This document shows, piece by piece, positions 16,630 through 24,904 of a stretch of 39,214 nt of DNA. This DNA is from Polaribacter sp. GTDB taxonomy: Bacteria; Bacteroidota; Bacteroidia; Flavobacteriales; Flavobacteriaceae. The translations under genes were made by a program, and so were the position numbers. The first letter of the stretch is position 1. Each line of letters begins with the position of its first letter. A model generated the notes under the pieces. The model was not told the DNA's origin and made no database searches. It was given only the letters and a program-made list of their open reading frames with translations. The stretch is from the NCBI GenBank assembly GCA_020740485.1, contig DYMN01000023.1:1-39214 (forward strand), given 5' to 3'.

Positions 16630-17100
16630 TTAATTTCTTTTGGGTTTACTTTCTTTAAAAAAACGAAGCGGCACCGTAAGCATTCCAAAGGATTCTCCGC
16701 CTTCTTTGACTAAATATTTATGATGCACTTTATGTCCTTTGCGCAAAGCATTAAAATACCAATTGTCTACGCCGTCCAACCATTTAAAGCGTCTATGAAT
16801 CAGTACATCATGAATTAGAAAATAAGCCATACCATAAAAAAGGATTCCCAATCCTATAAAAAATCTATAATTCAATTCAGGATGAATACCATAGTAGAAC
16901 AATAGAATACTGGGTGTGGCAAAGATGATAAAAAATACGTCATTGCGTTCAAATCCTTTGATATAATGTCCGTTGTGATGGTCTTCATGAAAGTACCACA
17001 AAAATCCGTGCATTACAAATTTGTGTACCAAAATAGTTACACCTTCCATAAGGATGAAAGTGGCAAGTGTGATGAGGATAAAAGATAGTGTTGTTGTCAT
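16630..17100 (-). CDS. crtZ: Beta-carotene 3-hydroxylase
   Basis: 156-aa di-iron membrane hydroxylase. The four histidine clusters of CrtZ are complete: HKFVMH, HEDHH, HDVLIH and HKVHH. It adds 3-hydroxyl groups to beta-carotene, giving zeaxanthin. No ketolase (crtW) is present in the window, so zeaxanthin is the expected end product. Its ATG overlaps the stop of the upstream small exported protein by 4 bp (ATGA), suggesting coupled translation. Confidence 0.95.
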   Translation of the reverse strand: MTTTLSFILITLATFILMEGVTILVHKFVMHGFLWYFHEDHHNGHYIKGFERNDVFFIIFATPSILLFYYGIHPELNYRFFIGLGILFYGMAYFLIHDVLIHRRFKWLDGVDNWYFNALRKGHKVHHKYLVKEGGESFGMLTVPLRFFKESKPKRN

Positions 17101-17597
17101 ATCAAGTCATTTAATTTTTGTTTTTGAGTCACCGTCAAATGGTTTAATTGCACTAAGTTTTTAACCATTTTTTTCTTGTATTCCAATGCCAAAGTTGATT
17201 TTGAGAATTGCTTGATAAAGAAATCAAAATCATCTTTTTTATGATCATTGTAACCTAAAAAGGAAGGGAGTTGATGTTGAAAAATCAGACGAATATATCT
17301 TATTTCTAAGGAATTAGGACTATTTTCACACGCTGTATCAATCAAAGTTTTTCCTTTTTTGAAATACTTGTATTTATCCAATTTTCCCTCCACAAATTTC
17401 GATTTGTACATATACAAGGCTCCTTTATAAACGGTAGCCAAATCTGACGTTTCGTTTTCAATTGATTGCAATAAATCATTTACTTCTTCATAAGAATTAA
17501 AGTAAGGAAATTGAATGCGAATTTCATCTAATTTGGATGCGTAATTATTTTGAAAAGCAAATAGGATAAAAAAACCAAATACAAATATATTTCTCAT
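17097..17597 (-). CDS. Small exported helical protein in the carotenoid operon
   Basis: 166 aa from the ATG at 17597; a TTG three codons upstream is less likely. The N-terminal hydrophobic segment (NIFVFGFFILFAFQNNYAS) is a signal peptide. The mature part is helical and charged, with no cysteine pair or catalytic motif I recognise; DLATVYKGALYMYKSKF resembles a TPR-like helix pair. It sits between crtB (49 bp upstream) and crtZ (4-bp overlap), so it is made together with carotenoid enzymes. A periplasmic or membrane-side accessory role is inferred from position only. Confidence 0.8.
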   Translation of the reverse strand: MRNIFVFGFFILFAFQNNYASKLDEIRIQFPYFNSYEEVNDLLQSIENETSDLATVYKGALYMYKSKFVEGKLDKYKYFKKGKTLIDTACENSPNSLEIRYIRLIFQHQLPSFLGYNDHKKDDFDFFIKQFSKSTLALEYKKKMVKNLVQLNHLTVTQKQKLNDLI

Positions 17598-17646
17598 TTT
17601 TCTCAAAAATTTAAGAGCACAAGTCCTACTAAAATTACTTTTTGCA

Positions 17647-18486
17647 TCACAACAAATTTAGTTTAACAGTGGCAATTGAACGAGCTAACAAACCCAATTT
17701 TACCGGATCAGAGACGCGAATTCGAGTGTTCATTATTTCGTTATAGGGCGTTTTATGTAGTTTGTTGAGCAAGGTTTTATAATAAACAAATGCCGTATAA
17801 ACGCCTAATTTTGCTTCTAATGGCAGCTTTTTTATACCGATAAAGGCATAGTCGAAATCGTCTATAATGTCGTGAATGATGCTACATTTAGAGTTGTTGT
17901 CCAATTGGTCACATTGAAGATTAGGAAAATAACTTCTTTTGAGTTGTTGCGTATCGGCTTGAATATCTCTCAAGAAATTCACTTTTTGAAATGCTGAACC
18001 TAATTTTTCAGCATAAGGTTTCAATTCGTCGTATTTTTCTTGATCACCATTGACAAAAACTTTCAAACACATCAAACCGACAACATCAGCAGAGCCGTAA
18101 ATGTAGTCTTTATATTCTTCGTAAGACTGATAATCCGTCTGCACCAAGTCCTTTTTCATGCTTTTCAAAAAAGCTTGCACCAAATGGTCCTCAATAGCAA
18201 AGGTTTTTACAGTAGCCTGAAAAGCATTTAAAACCGAATTTAGACTAATCCCAGCTTCAAGAGCTTGGTAATAGTCCTGTTCAAACTGATCCATTAATTT
18301 AGCTTTGTCGTACCCGTGAAAAGAATCGACAATTTCATCTGCCAAACGAACAAAACCGTAGATGTTGTAAATGTGTGGTCTAATTTTAGGCGCTAACAGT
18401 TTGACAGCCAAAGAAAAAGAAGTGCTGTATTTTTTTGTTATCAATTGCGCTATCGCGTTTGAAGTTTCATCGAATAGGGCTTTCAT
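17647..18486 (-). CDS. crtB: Phytoene synthase
   Basis: 279-aa trans-isoprenyl-diphosphate synthase (squalene/phytoene synthase family). It condenses two geranylgeranyl diphosphates to phytoene, the committed step. Both aspartate-rich regions are present: DEIVD in RLADEIVDSFHGY and the second in NFLRDIQAD. Length is typical. It lies 61 bp after crtI and upstream of the small exported protein, in the usual crtI-crtB order of flavobacteria. Confidence 0.95.
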   Translation of the reverse strand: MKALFDETSNAIAQLITKKYSTSFSLAVKLLAPKIRPHIYNIYGFVRLADEIVDSFHGYDKAKLMDQFEQDYYQALEAGISLNSVLNAFQATVKTFAIEDHLVQAFLKSMKKDLVQTDYQSYEEYKDYIYGSADVVGLMCLKVFVNGDQEKYDELKPYAEKLGSAFQKVNFLRDIQADTQQLKRSYFPNLQCDQLDNNSKCSIIHDIIDDFDYAFIGIKKLPLEAKLGVYTAFVYYKTLLNKLHKTPYNEIMNTRIRVSDPVKLGLLARSIATVKLNLL

Positions 18487-18547
18487 TTTTTTTGTGTTTT
18501 TAGTTAGTTAATAGTTTAGTTTAAAGTGATTTCCTAATATATGTAGA

Positions 18548-20008
18548 TTAATTCTTGTTTTTTAAAATGAGATCGGCGACTAATTTTCCCGAAATAATAG
18601 CAGGAGGGACGCCGGGTCCCGGTACCGTCAATTGACCAGTAAAATAGAGGTTTTCCACATTTTTACTCTTGAGTTTGGGTCGCATAAAAGCCGTTTGCAA
18701 TAAGGTATTTGCCAATCCGTATGCGTTACCTTTGTATGAATTGTAGGCTTTTACAAAATCATTAACAGCAAAAGATTGATGAAAGAGAATGTGTTCGCGT
18801 ACGCTTTGACCAGTTAGCTTTTCTAAGCGTGAGATGATCATTTCAAAATATTTTTCTCTTGTGGCATTATCGTCTTTCAAACCAGGTGCTATGGGAATGA
18901 GAAAAGTTCCCGCTTCGTGATTTTCAGGTGCCATAACGGCATCCGTTTTGGAAGAAAAACTTGCATAAAACAAAGGCGCTTTGGGCCATTGTTTGGTATC
19001 GTAAATTTCGGAGGAATGAACATTGAAATCAGTATCAAAAAATAGGGTGTGGTGTAACACATTTTTCAATTTTTTGTTAAACCCTACATAAAATAACAAG
19101 GAAGAAGGAGCAAAGGTTTTTTTATCCCAATATTTTTCTGAATACATTCTATAGGATGCATCTAATAATTGTTCTGAATGGTGATAGTCAGCACCACTCA
19201 CTACCACATCCGAAGGATAGAGGATGTCATTGGCAATCAACCCAATTGTTTTACCGTTTTTAACTTCAATTTTTTCTACCGTTTGGTTGGTTTTGTAGTT
19301 AACGCCTAAAGATTGCCCCAGAGTTACCATGGCTTTTGACACTTCTTTCATACCGCCTTTGGGATGCCAAGTACCCAAACCAAAATCTGCGAAGTTCATA
19401 AAATTATAAAATGCAGGTGTTTTAGATGGTTTTGCTCCCAAAAATAACACAGGAAATTCAAGAATTTGTTGCAATTTTGGATTGAAAAATTGTCTTTTCA
19501 CTTGACTTTTAATCGTGTCGAAAAATAAATGTAAACGAGAAGCCGTTTTCAAGTTTACCAATTCCAAGGGACTTAACCCGGGTTTATAAACCAAATCTTT
19601 GATAGCGATGTCGTAATTGTCAGATGCTTGTTTAAGAAATTTTTTCAATTTTAAACCGCTTCCTTTTTCAATTTTTTCAAAAGTTTCAATTATTTCATTC
19701 GTTTTACCGGAAATATCTATAAAATCTGATTCACTAAAATAGACACGGTAAGCGGGGTCTAATCGCACTAATTCGTAGTAATCGGTGGGTTTTTTATCAA
19801 AATCAGCAAAGAACCTTTCAAAAATATCAGGCATCCAATACCAAGTAGGACCCATATCAAAACGGAAACCCTCTTTTTTAAATACTTGTGCTCTTCCTCC
19901 TAACTGTTCGTTTTTTTCGAATACAGTCACTTGATGACCTGCTTTTGCTAAATAACTTGCGGCCGCCAGAGATGAAAAACCGGAACCAATGATATTAATT
20001 TGTGCCAT
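18548..20008 (-). CDS. crtI: Phytoene desaturase
   Basis: 486-aa FAD enzyme that converts phytoene to lycopene. The N-terminal dinucleotide fold is IIGSGFSSLAAASYLAKAGH, followed by VFEKNEQLGGRA. The C-terminal FAD segment NLYFTGQLTVPGPGVPPAII is characteristic of CrtI. It is the first gene of the carotenoid transcript: the 128-bp gap upstream holds a -7 box and an inverted repeat that could be a CarH operator. Confidence 0.96.
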   Translation of the reverse strand: MAQINIIGSGFSSLAAASYLAKAGHQVTVFEKNEQLGGRAQVFKKEGFRFDMGPTWYWMPDIFERFFADFDKKPTDYYELVRLDPAYRVYFSESDFIDISGKTNEIIETFEKIEKGSGLKLKKFLKQASDNYDIAIKDLVYKPGLSPLELVNLKTASRLHLFFDTIKSQVKRQFFNPKLQQILEFPVLFLGAKPSKTPAFYNFMNFADFGLGTWHPKGGMKEVSKAMVTLGQSLGVNYKTNQTVEKIEVKNGKTIGLIANDILYPSDVVVSGADYHHSEQLLDASYRMYSEKYWDKKTFAPSSLLFYVGFNKKLKNVLHHTLFFDTDFNVHSSEIYDTKQWPKAPLFYASFSSKTDAVMAPENHEAGTFLIPIAPGLKDDNATREKYFEMIISRLEKLTGQSVREHILFHQSFAVNDFVKAYNSYKGNAYGLANTLLQTAFMRPKLKSKNVENLYFTGQLTVPGPGVPPAIISGKLVADLILKNKN

Positions 20009-20096
20009 TTGTCTTTAAATTCTATCGCAATATTCCAATATCTTGAATTGAATTCAAAGGAATTTTAATAGATATTTCTGATACTACTATATTAAA

Positions 20097-20126
20097 TGTT
20101 TAACAAATATAAATAATAGTTAAACA
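20097..20126. promoter_or_regulatory. Inverted repeat over the crtI promoter, candidate CarH operator
   Basis: TGTTTAAC (20097-20104) and GTTAAACA (20119-20126) are perfect 8-bp reverse complements separated by 14 bp. On the minus strand the -7 element TATATTTG lies at 20111-20104, inside the repeat and ending in its downstream arm. A dimer or tetramer bound here would block polymerase. It is the only such repeat I found in the window, and it lies between the regulator and the operon it is expected to control. Confidence 0.6.
20104..20111 (-). promoter_or_regulatory. -7 element of crtI
   Basis: Minus strand TATATTTG matches TAnnTTTG exactly, about 95 bases before the crtI ATG. No -33 TTG at the usual spacing. 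It shows crtI can be transcribed separately from the carH-like gene. Confidence 0.5.
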
Positions 20127-20136
20127 GAAATAAAAA

Positions 20137-21033
20137 CTAAATGGCATTTAACAATTCTTTAACTTTTGGGAAGACTTTTACTTGAGGTGTGTGCAAGTAC
20201 AAAGTAATGAGGTCGGCTTTTCTCCCATTAATCCAACATTCATCTTGAGGTCTGTTTAAAAGTACGTTTTGCAACGTGTGCATATAATCATCAAGCGTTT
20301 CCAACCTGGGTGCAACCGTAAATTGGGTTATAAAAACAATGGGATTGTATAGGGTTTGTAATATTCTTAAATCTTCCAACGGGATGCTGTGACCGAGATA
20401 TATCGTTTGATATCCTTTTAGTAACAATTCATATTGAATATAGAGGATTCCCAAGTTATGGATTTCATTTTCAGGAAGGAATAAAACGAATGTTTTATCC
20501 ATTTTTTTGGGTAAGGTTTGAATTTTTTCAATATTCAAATGTAACTTGTTTTCAATGAGTTGTGAGACAAAATGTTCGTGTGCGGGTACGATAGTCCCCG
20601 TTTGCCACAATACGCCAATCAGATCTAAAAGTGGAATGAATATCTCGTGAAATATCTCTTTAAAAGCGCGTTGCGCAATGAGTTTTTGATAAGTAATTTC
20701 AAACAACATTAGGTCAAATGAAAACATGGCAACTTTAAATTGGTTGATAGCTTCGGTATATTTACCTTTCTCTGCAACCATTGCATTAATAGTGGCGCTC
20801 ATTTCATCATCCGTAAGTATCGCTATTTTAGATATTTTCCAACCGTTTTCTTGTAAAAAACTGATATTAAGTATTTTTTTTAAATCATCTAACTGATACA
20901 ATCTTTCATTATTTCCGTGACGTTCGGGGTTAAAAAGTTGATAGCGTTTTTCCCAAATTCGAATCGTGTGGGCTTTGATTCCGGTGAGATTTTCAAAGTC
21001 TATTATTGAAAATTGATTTTTAATATTGTTCAA
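20137..21033 (-). CDS. CarH/LitR-like B12-dependent MerR-family light-sensing repressor
   Basis: 298 aa. Residues 8-60 are a MerR-type winged helix (HTIRIWEKRY, then NNERLYQLDDL). The middle is the helical cap: W143, E153 and H154 reproduce the W-x9-EH motif that packs on adenosylcobalamin in CarH. The Rossmann part has E190-I-H192-N-L-G195, the ExHxxG motif supplying the lower cobalt ligand. In Myxococcus and Thermus such proteins repress carotenoid genes in the dark, and light breaks the cobalt-carbon bond and frees DNA. Start is TTG at 21033; an in-frame TAA lies directly upstream. It sits immediately before crtI on the same strand. Confidence 0.88.
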   Translation of the reverse strand: MNNIKNQFSIIDFENLTGIKAHTIRIWEKRYQLFNPERHGNNERLYQLDDLKKILNISFLQENGWKISKIAILTDDEMSATINAMVAEKGKYTEAINQFKVAMFSFDLMLFEITYQKLIAQRAFKEIFHEIFIPLLDLIGVLWQTGTIVPAHEHFVSQLIENKLHLNIEKIQTLPKKMDKTFVLFLPENEIHNLGILYIQYELLLKGYQTIYLGHSIPLEDLRILQTLYNPIVFITQFTVAPRLETLDDYMHTLQNVLLNRPQDECWINGRKADLITLYLHTPQVKVFPKVKELLNAI

Positions 21034-21055
21034 TTATTTTTTATTTTAAGTTGGA

Positions 21056-21063
21056 CAAAAGTA
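21056..21063 (-). promoter_or_regulatory. -7 element of the carH-like gene
   Basis: Minus strand TACTTTTG matches TAnnTTTG, 22 bases before the TTG start at 21033. It does not carry the TGTTTAAC repeat, so self-repression by that sequence is not evident. Confidence 0.45.
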
Positions 21064-21108
21064 ATTTTTTTTTAATTAGAAAAGAATCTCTTACTTTATG
21101 TTGTTTTT

Positions 21109-21858
21109 TTATCTTTTAAAAAGATTTTTAGGATAAACAATTTCACTCAAAAACAAGCCTTGAGCCGGAACAGACAGCCCGGCATTTTTTCTATCTTTAC
21201 TTTTGATGATTTGTTCAAATGCATCGATGGTGATTTTTTGCTCACCTACTTCTAATAGCGTTCCTACGATAGAACGAACCATATTTCTTAAAAACCGATT
21301 GGATGTAATATAAAAGGTCAATTCTTTTTCCTCTAAAACCCAGTGCGCTGCGGTAATGTTGCATAGGTAATTGCTAACATCTGTGTGCGTTTTAGAAAAG
21401 GATTGAAAATCGTGGTGTTGTAATAATACTCCGGCAGCGACATTCATCAGTGCAATATTAAAATCACGATTTGGTATTTGCCAGGTAGTTTCCAATTTAA
21501 AGGGATTGTTTTCTAACAAAACGTGATATTCATAACTTCTTTCTATAGCGTCAAAACGGGCATGTGCCTTGTCAATAACCGGTAATATTTCATAAATCAC
21601 GAGGGATTTGGGTAACAAAGCGTTGAGTTTATATGCGAATGAATCAAGCGAAATGTCTTGTTCCGTGTCAAAATGCGCAAAATACTGTGATGCGTGCACG
21701 CCGGCATCAGTTCTGCCACAGCCTGTGATTTCAATAGTATCTTTAAGTAATATTGTCAAGGCATTTTCAATGTGATCCTGTATAGAGTCTACATTCGGTT
21801 GATGTTGCCAACCGTGAAAATCAGTACCTTTGTAGGCTAATTTTATAAAATATCTCAA
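21109..21858 (-). CDS. truA: tRNA pseudouridine(38-40) synthase TruA
   Basis: 249 aa. The catalytic aspartate lies in CGRTDAGVHA, the TruA signature. The enzyme modifies uridines 38-40 in the anticodon arm of tRNAs. The start is TTG at 21858, giving the expected MRYFIKLAYKGTDFHGWQ beginning; no earlier ATG fits. It is 75 bp upstream of the carH-like gene on the same strand and divergent from the ZIP transporter. Confidence 0.95.
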   Translation of the reverse strand: MRYFIKLAYKGTDFHGWQHQPNVDSIQDHIENALTILLKDTIEITGCGRTDAGVHASQYFAHFDTEQDISLDSFAYKLNALLPKSLVIYEILPVIDKAHARFDAIERSYEYHVLLENNPFKLETTWQIPNRDFNIALMNVAAGVLLQHHDFQSFSKTHTDVSNYLCNITAAHWVLEEKELTFYITSNRFLRNMVRSIVGTLLEVGEQKITIDAFEQIIKSKDRKNAGLSVPAQGLFLSEIVYPKNLFKR

Positions 21859-21962
21859 AATTAAAAATAATCTCTCTAAAAATAATACTATCTATTTTTT
21901 ATTTACTTTGCACTTTCATTTTACAAAGTTAGTAAAAAACTACAATTAACATTTTTATCAAT

Positions 21963-22778
21963 ATGAAGGATATTATTAATTATGTATCAGAAATTAATCC
22001 GGTTTTAGCTGCTTTGTATGCGGGTTTATTCACTTGGGGTTTAACCGCTGCCGGTGCCGCATTGGTTTTTCTGCTAAAGAACCCCAAAAGGAGCATCTTA
22101 GATATGATGTTGGGTTTTACTGGTGGTGTAATGGTGGCTGCCAGTTTTTGGAGTTTGTTGGCACCGTCCATTGAAATGTCAAAAGGGGAAGGATTTGTAA
22201 AAGTTGCACCTGCGGCTATAGGTTTTTTCTTCGGTGCTTTTTTTATATATATGTTAGACAAAATATTACCTCACTTGCACATTAATTTTAAAGAATCCGA
22301 GGGAGTAAAAACCCCTTGGAAAAGAACGACCTTGCTTGTGTTAGCTATTACCTTGCACAATATACCTGAAGGTCTTGCGGTAGGCGTTTTATTTGGAGGT
22401 GCAGCATCCGGAATTGAAGGAGCTACTATTGGGGGTGCCATAGCATTGGCAATAGGAATTGGACTTCAAAATTTCCCGGAAGGAATCGCGGTATCTATGC
22501 CTTTGAGAAGACACAATATAAGTAGATTCCGAAGTTTTTGGTATGGCCAATTGTCAGCAATTGTTGAGCCTGTAGCTGCCGTAATTGGGGCTTGGGCTGT
22601 ATTCACTTTTCAACCCATACTACCTTACGCATTAGCTTTTGCTGCAGGAGCGATGATTTTTGTGGTTGTGGAAGAAGTAATTCCTGAAACCCAATTAGAC
22701 AAATATACTGACCTTGCTACTATGGGATTCATCTCCGGTTTTATTATCATGATGAGTATGGATGTAGCTTTAGGCTAA
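21963..22778 (+). CDS. ZIP-family metal transporter
   Basis: 271-aa inner-membrane protein with about eight helices. The metal-binding ZIP motifs HNIPEGLAVG (helix 4) and NFPEGIAVSMP (helix 5) are intact, plus VVVEEVIPE near the end. Members import zinc or other divalent metals; ZupT is the best-known bacterial relative. The first conserved residue of helix 5 is Asn rather than His, which is also seen in other bacterial members. Single gene, divergent from truA. Confidence 0.9.
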   Translation: MKDIINYVSEINPVLAALYAGLFTWGLTAAGAALVFLLKNPKRSILDMMLGFTGGVMVAASFWSLLAPSIEMSKGEGFVKVAPAAIGFFFGAFFIYMLDKILPHLHINFKESEGVKTPWKRTTLLVLAITLHNIPEGLAVGVLFGGAASGIEGATIGGAIALAIGIGLQNFPEGIAVSMPLRRHNISRFRSFWYGQLSAIVEPVAAVIGAWAVFTFQPILPYALAFAAGAMIFVVVEEVIPETQLDKYTDLATMGFISGFIIMMSMDVALG

Positions 22779-22978
22779 ATTTTATGAGCACTTTTTATTA
22801 AGGTGGGTTCTATTAGTAAATGCATTGTTACGCAATAGATGCCAAAATTAAAATGAATTTATCAAGTTGAAAGCATGAGCATTAGAAAAAATGAAAATTA
22901 AATCTAATTTTTGAAACTCGTCATTTACATCTTCCTTATTGAAGATTTGGAATAACTTCTTTAACCAAAAAAATAAAC

Positions 22979-22986
22979 TAATTTTG
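22979..22986 (+). promoter_or_regulatory. -7 element of mce
   Basis: TAATTTTG matches TAnnTTTG, 21 bases before the ATG at 23008. A purine-rich AAAAGGG lies just before the start. Confidence 0.45.
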
Positions 22987-23007
22987 TGCTATTGAATTCA
23001 AAAGGGT

Positions 23008-23409
23008 ATGAACAAAATAGAACATATTGGCATAGCTGTAAAAGATCTTACAACATCCAACGAATTATTTTCAAAACTACTGAACACTTCACCTTACAAA
23101 AATGAAACAGTAGCTAACGAAGGGGTAACCACTTCATTCTTTAAAATAGGTGAAAGTAAAATAGAATTGTTAGAAGCCACTCACTCCGAGAGTCCGATAG
23201 CTAAATTTATCGAAAAAAAAGGGGAAGGCATTCATCACATTGCTTATGAAGTGTCTGATATTTATGCTGAAATACAACGACTCAAAGCAGAAGGATTCAT
23301 AGTTCTCAATGAAATTCCCAAAAAAGGAGCTGATAATAAGCTCGTTATTTTTCTTCATCCAAAATCAACTAATGGCGTTTTGATAGAGCTTTGTCAGGAG
23401 ATGAATTAA
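23008..23409 (+). CDS. mce: Methylmalonyl-CoA epimerase
   Basis: 133-aa VOC-fold enzyme that interconverts the R and S forms of methylmalonyl-CoA in propionate metabolism. The metal ligands are in place: His in IEHIGIAV, His in GIHHIAYEV and Glu in LIELCQ near the C-terminus. The C-terminal NGVLIELCQ is typical of the epimerase rather than of glyoxalase I. Single gene with its own -7 box. Confidence 0.92.
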   Translation: MNKIEHIGIAVKDLTTSNELFSKLLNTSPYKNETVANEGVTTSFFKIGESKIELLEATHSESPIAKFIEKKGEGIHHIAYEVSDIYAEIQRLKAEGFIVLNEIPKKGADNKLVIFLHPKSTNGVLIELCQEMN

Positions 23410-23567
23410 TATGCTTCTCTTAGCCATCTATAGGAAGGGCGTGAATAGGTTTTGCATCAATATTTAGTTAATTTTTTGACAATTCATCTTCCTTTTTACA
23501 AAATTATCTCACGTAATTTTTACTTCTAATCGCAATTCGTTATCTTGCGCCCTAATTTTTTAATTAT

Positions 23568-24443
23568 ATGTCTAAAATTGAACAGTATCAAAAAACCCGC
23601 TTACGCTCCTCTTATGTATATGTGGTGCTGAGTATTGCTTTGGTATTATTTGTTTTAGGTTTACTCGGCGTTTTGGTTTTGCAAAGCAAGTCCATAGCTA
23701 AGCATTTCAAAGAACAAGTAACTATGAATTTATTTTTAAAAGACAGTACGGACCATAAAACTATACAAGAATTTAAAAAAAGCTTGACGCAAAAGCAATA
23801 TATCAAATCTGTGTTTTTTATTACAAAAGATTCTGCGGCTAAACTATTGCAAAAAGATTTAGGAGAAGATTTTATTACTTTTTTGGGTTCCAATCCGCTC
23901 AAAAACAATTTAGAATTACATCTTAATTCTGATTACGTCAATAAAGACAGCATTGCTATGATTCGTAAAGACTTGGCATTAAACAAAACGATTTATGAGA
24001 TTAATTACAGCGATATTTTAATTGATAAATTAGACACTAACATCAAGCGGATTACGTTTTGGGTGCTCATCTTCAGCGGTGTTTTAACTTTTATAGCCTT
24101 TTTACTAATAAACAGCACCATACGTTTATCCATTTATTCTAAGAGATTTACCATAAAAACTATGCAAATGGTAGGGGCAACGAAAAATTTTATTCGAAAA
24201 CCTTTTATCTATACAGGTATAAAATTGGGTGTAATTGGGGCATTGATTTCCATAATATCTTTGTACGCATTGGCTTTTTATTTTGAAAAACAATTACCTG
24301 ATTTTCAAGTGACAAAGCAGTATGACATTCTGGGTATTGTGTTTGGTGGTCTATTGATAATAGGAATTTTTATATCCGGAATCAGTACTTACTTTGCTAC
24401 ACGTCGATTTTTAAATTTGAAAACGGAGGAATTATACTATTAA
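23568..24443 (+). CDS. ftsX: Cell division protein FtsX
   Basis: 291 aa. One N-terminal membrane helix (about 17-38), a periplasmic domain, then three helices at about 165-280, the FtsX permease topology. With the ATPase FtsE it relays cytokinesis to peptidoglycan hydrolases. FtsE is not in the window, as is usual in Bacteroidota. It heads a plus-strand run ftsX, DUF3098, uppP, truB that I associate with flavobacterial genomes. Confidence 0.92.
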   Translation: MSKIEQYQKTRLRSSYVYVVLSIALVLFVLGLLGVLVLQSKSIAKHFKEQVTMNLFLKDSTDHKTIQEFKKSLTQKQYIKSVFFITKDSAAKLLQKDLGEDFITFLGSNPLKNNLELHLNSDYVNKDSIAMIRKDLALNKTIYEINYSDILIDKLDTNIKRITFWVLIFSGVLTFIAFLLINSTIRLSIYSKRFTIKTMQMVGATKNFIRKPFIYTGIKLGVIGALISIISLYALAFYFEKQLPDFQVTKQYDILGIVFGGLLIIGIFISGISTYFATRRFLNLKTEELYY

Positions 24444-24583
24444 AATAATTTCAGGCGGAGCAAATAAGAAAACGGCTTAAAATAGGTTTAGTGTATAATT
24501 ATTCTCATAGGCTGATTATATAATGAGGAAAGCCAATTTCAATGAGCTCAACCTAAATTCGCAAACTTTAATTAAAATAAAAA

Positions 24584-24847
24584 ATGAGTAAAAAAAATAA
24601 AACAACCCCTACGAATACTGTTCAAAATGATTTCTTGTTTGGTAAGAAAAACTATTATATTATGTTAGCCGGATTGGCAATCATAGCTTTAGGTTTTATT
24701 TTGATGTCCGGTGGTGGTAGTAAAGACCCAAACGTATTTAATCCAGAAATTTACAATTTTCAACGCATTCGCTTAGCTCCAACTTTGGTAATTATCGGAT
24801 TTGCTTTACAAGTGTATGCTATTTTGTACAAAGAAAAAAAATCGTAA
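24584..24847 (+). CDS. DUF3098 small membrane protein
   Basis: 87 aa with two membrane helices (about 27-43 and 67-81) joined by a short loop with GGGSKDPNVFNPEIYNFQR, the conserved feature of DUF3098. Found in Bacteroidota next to ftsX and uppP, which suggests a cell-envelope role. No biochemical function known. Confidence 0.88.
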   Translation: MSKKNKTTPTNTVQNDFLFGKKNYYIMLAGLAIIALGFILMSGGGSKDPNVFNPEIYNFQRIRLAPTLVIIGFALQVYAILYKEKKS

Positions 24848-24904
24848 CCGGCAGTTTTTTTATACAAAATCATTGCTGCAATTTTCAAATTCGCACCTTT
24901 TCAA

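Noticed and set aside
1041-22817. 14-bp word AAGGTGGGTTCTAT shortly after the stops of polA and the ZIP gene
   Set aside because: One 14-bp match in 39 kb is expected by chance when both strands are compared; no structure supports it.
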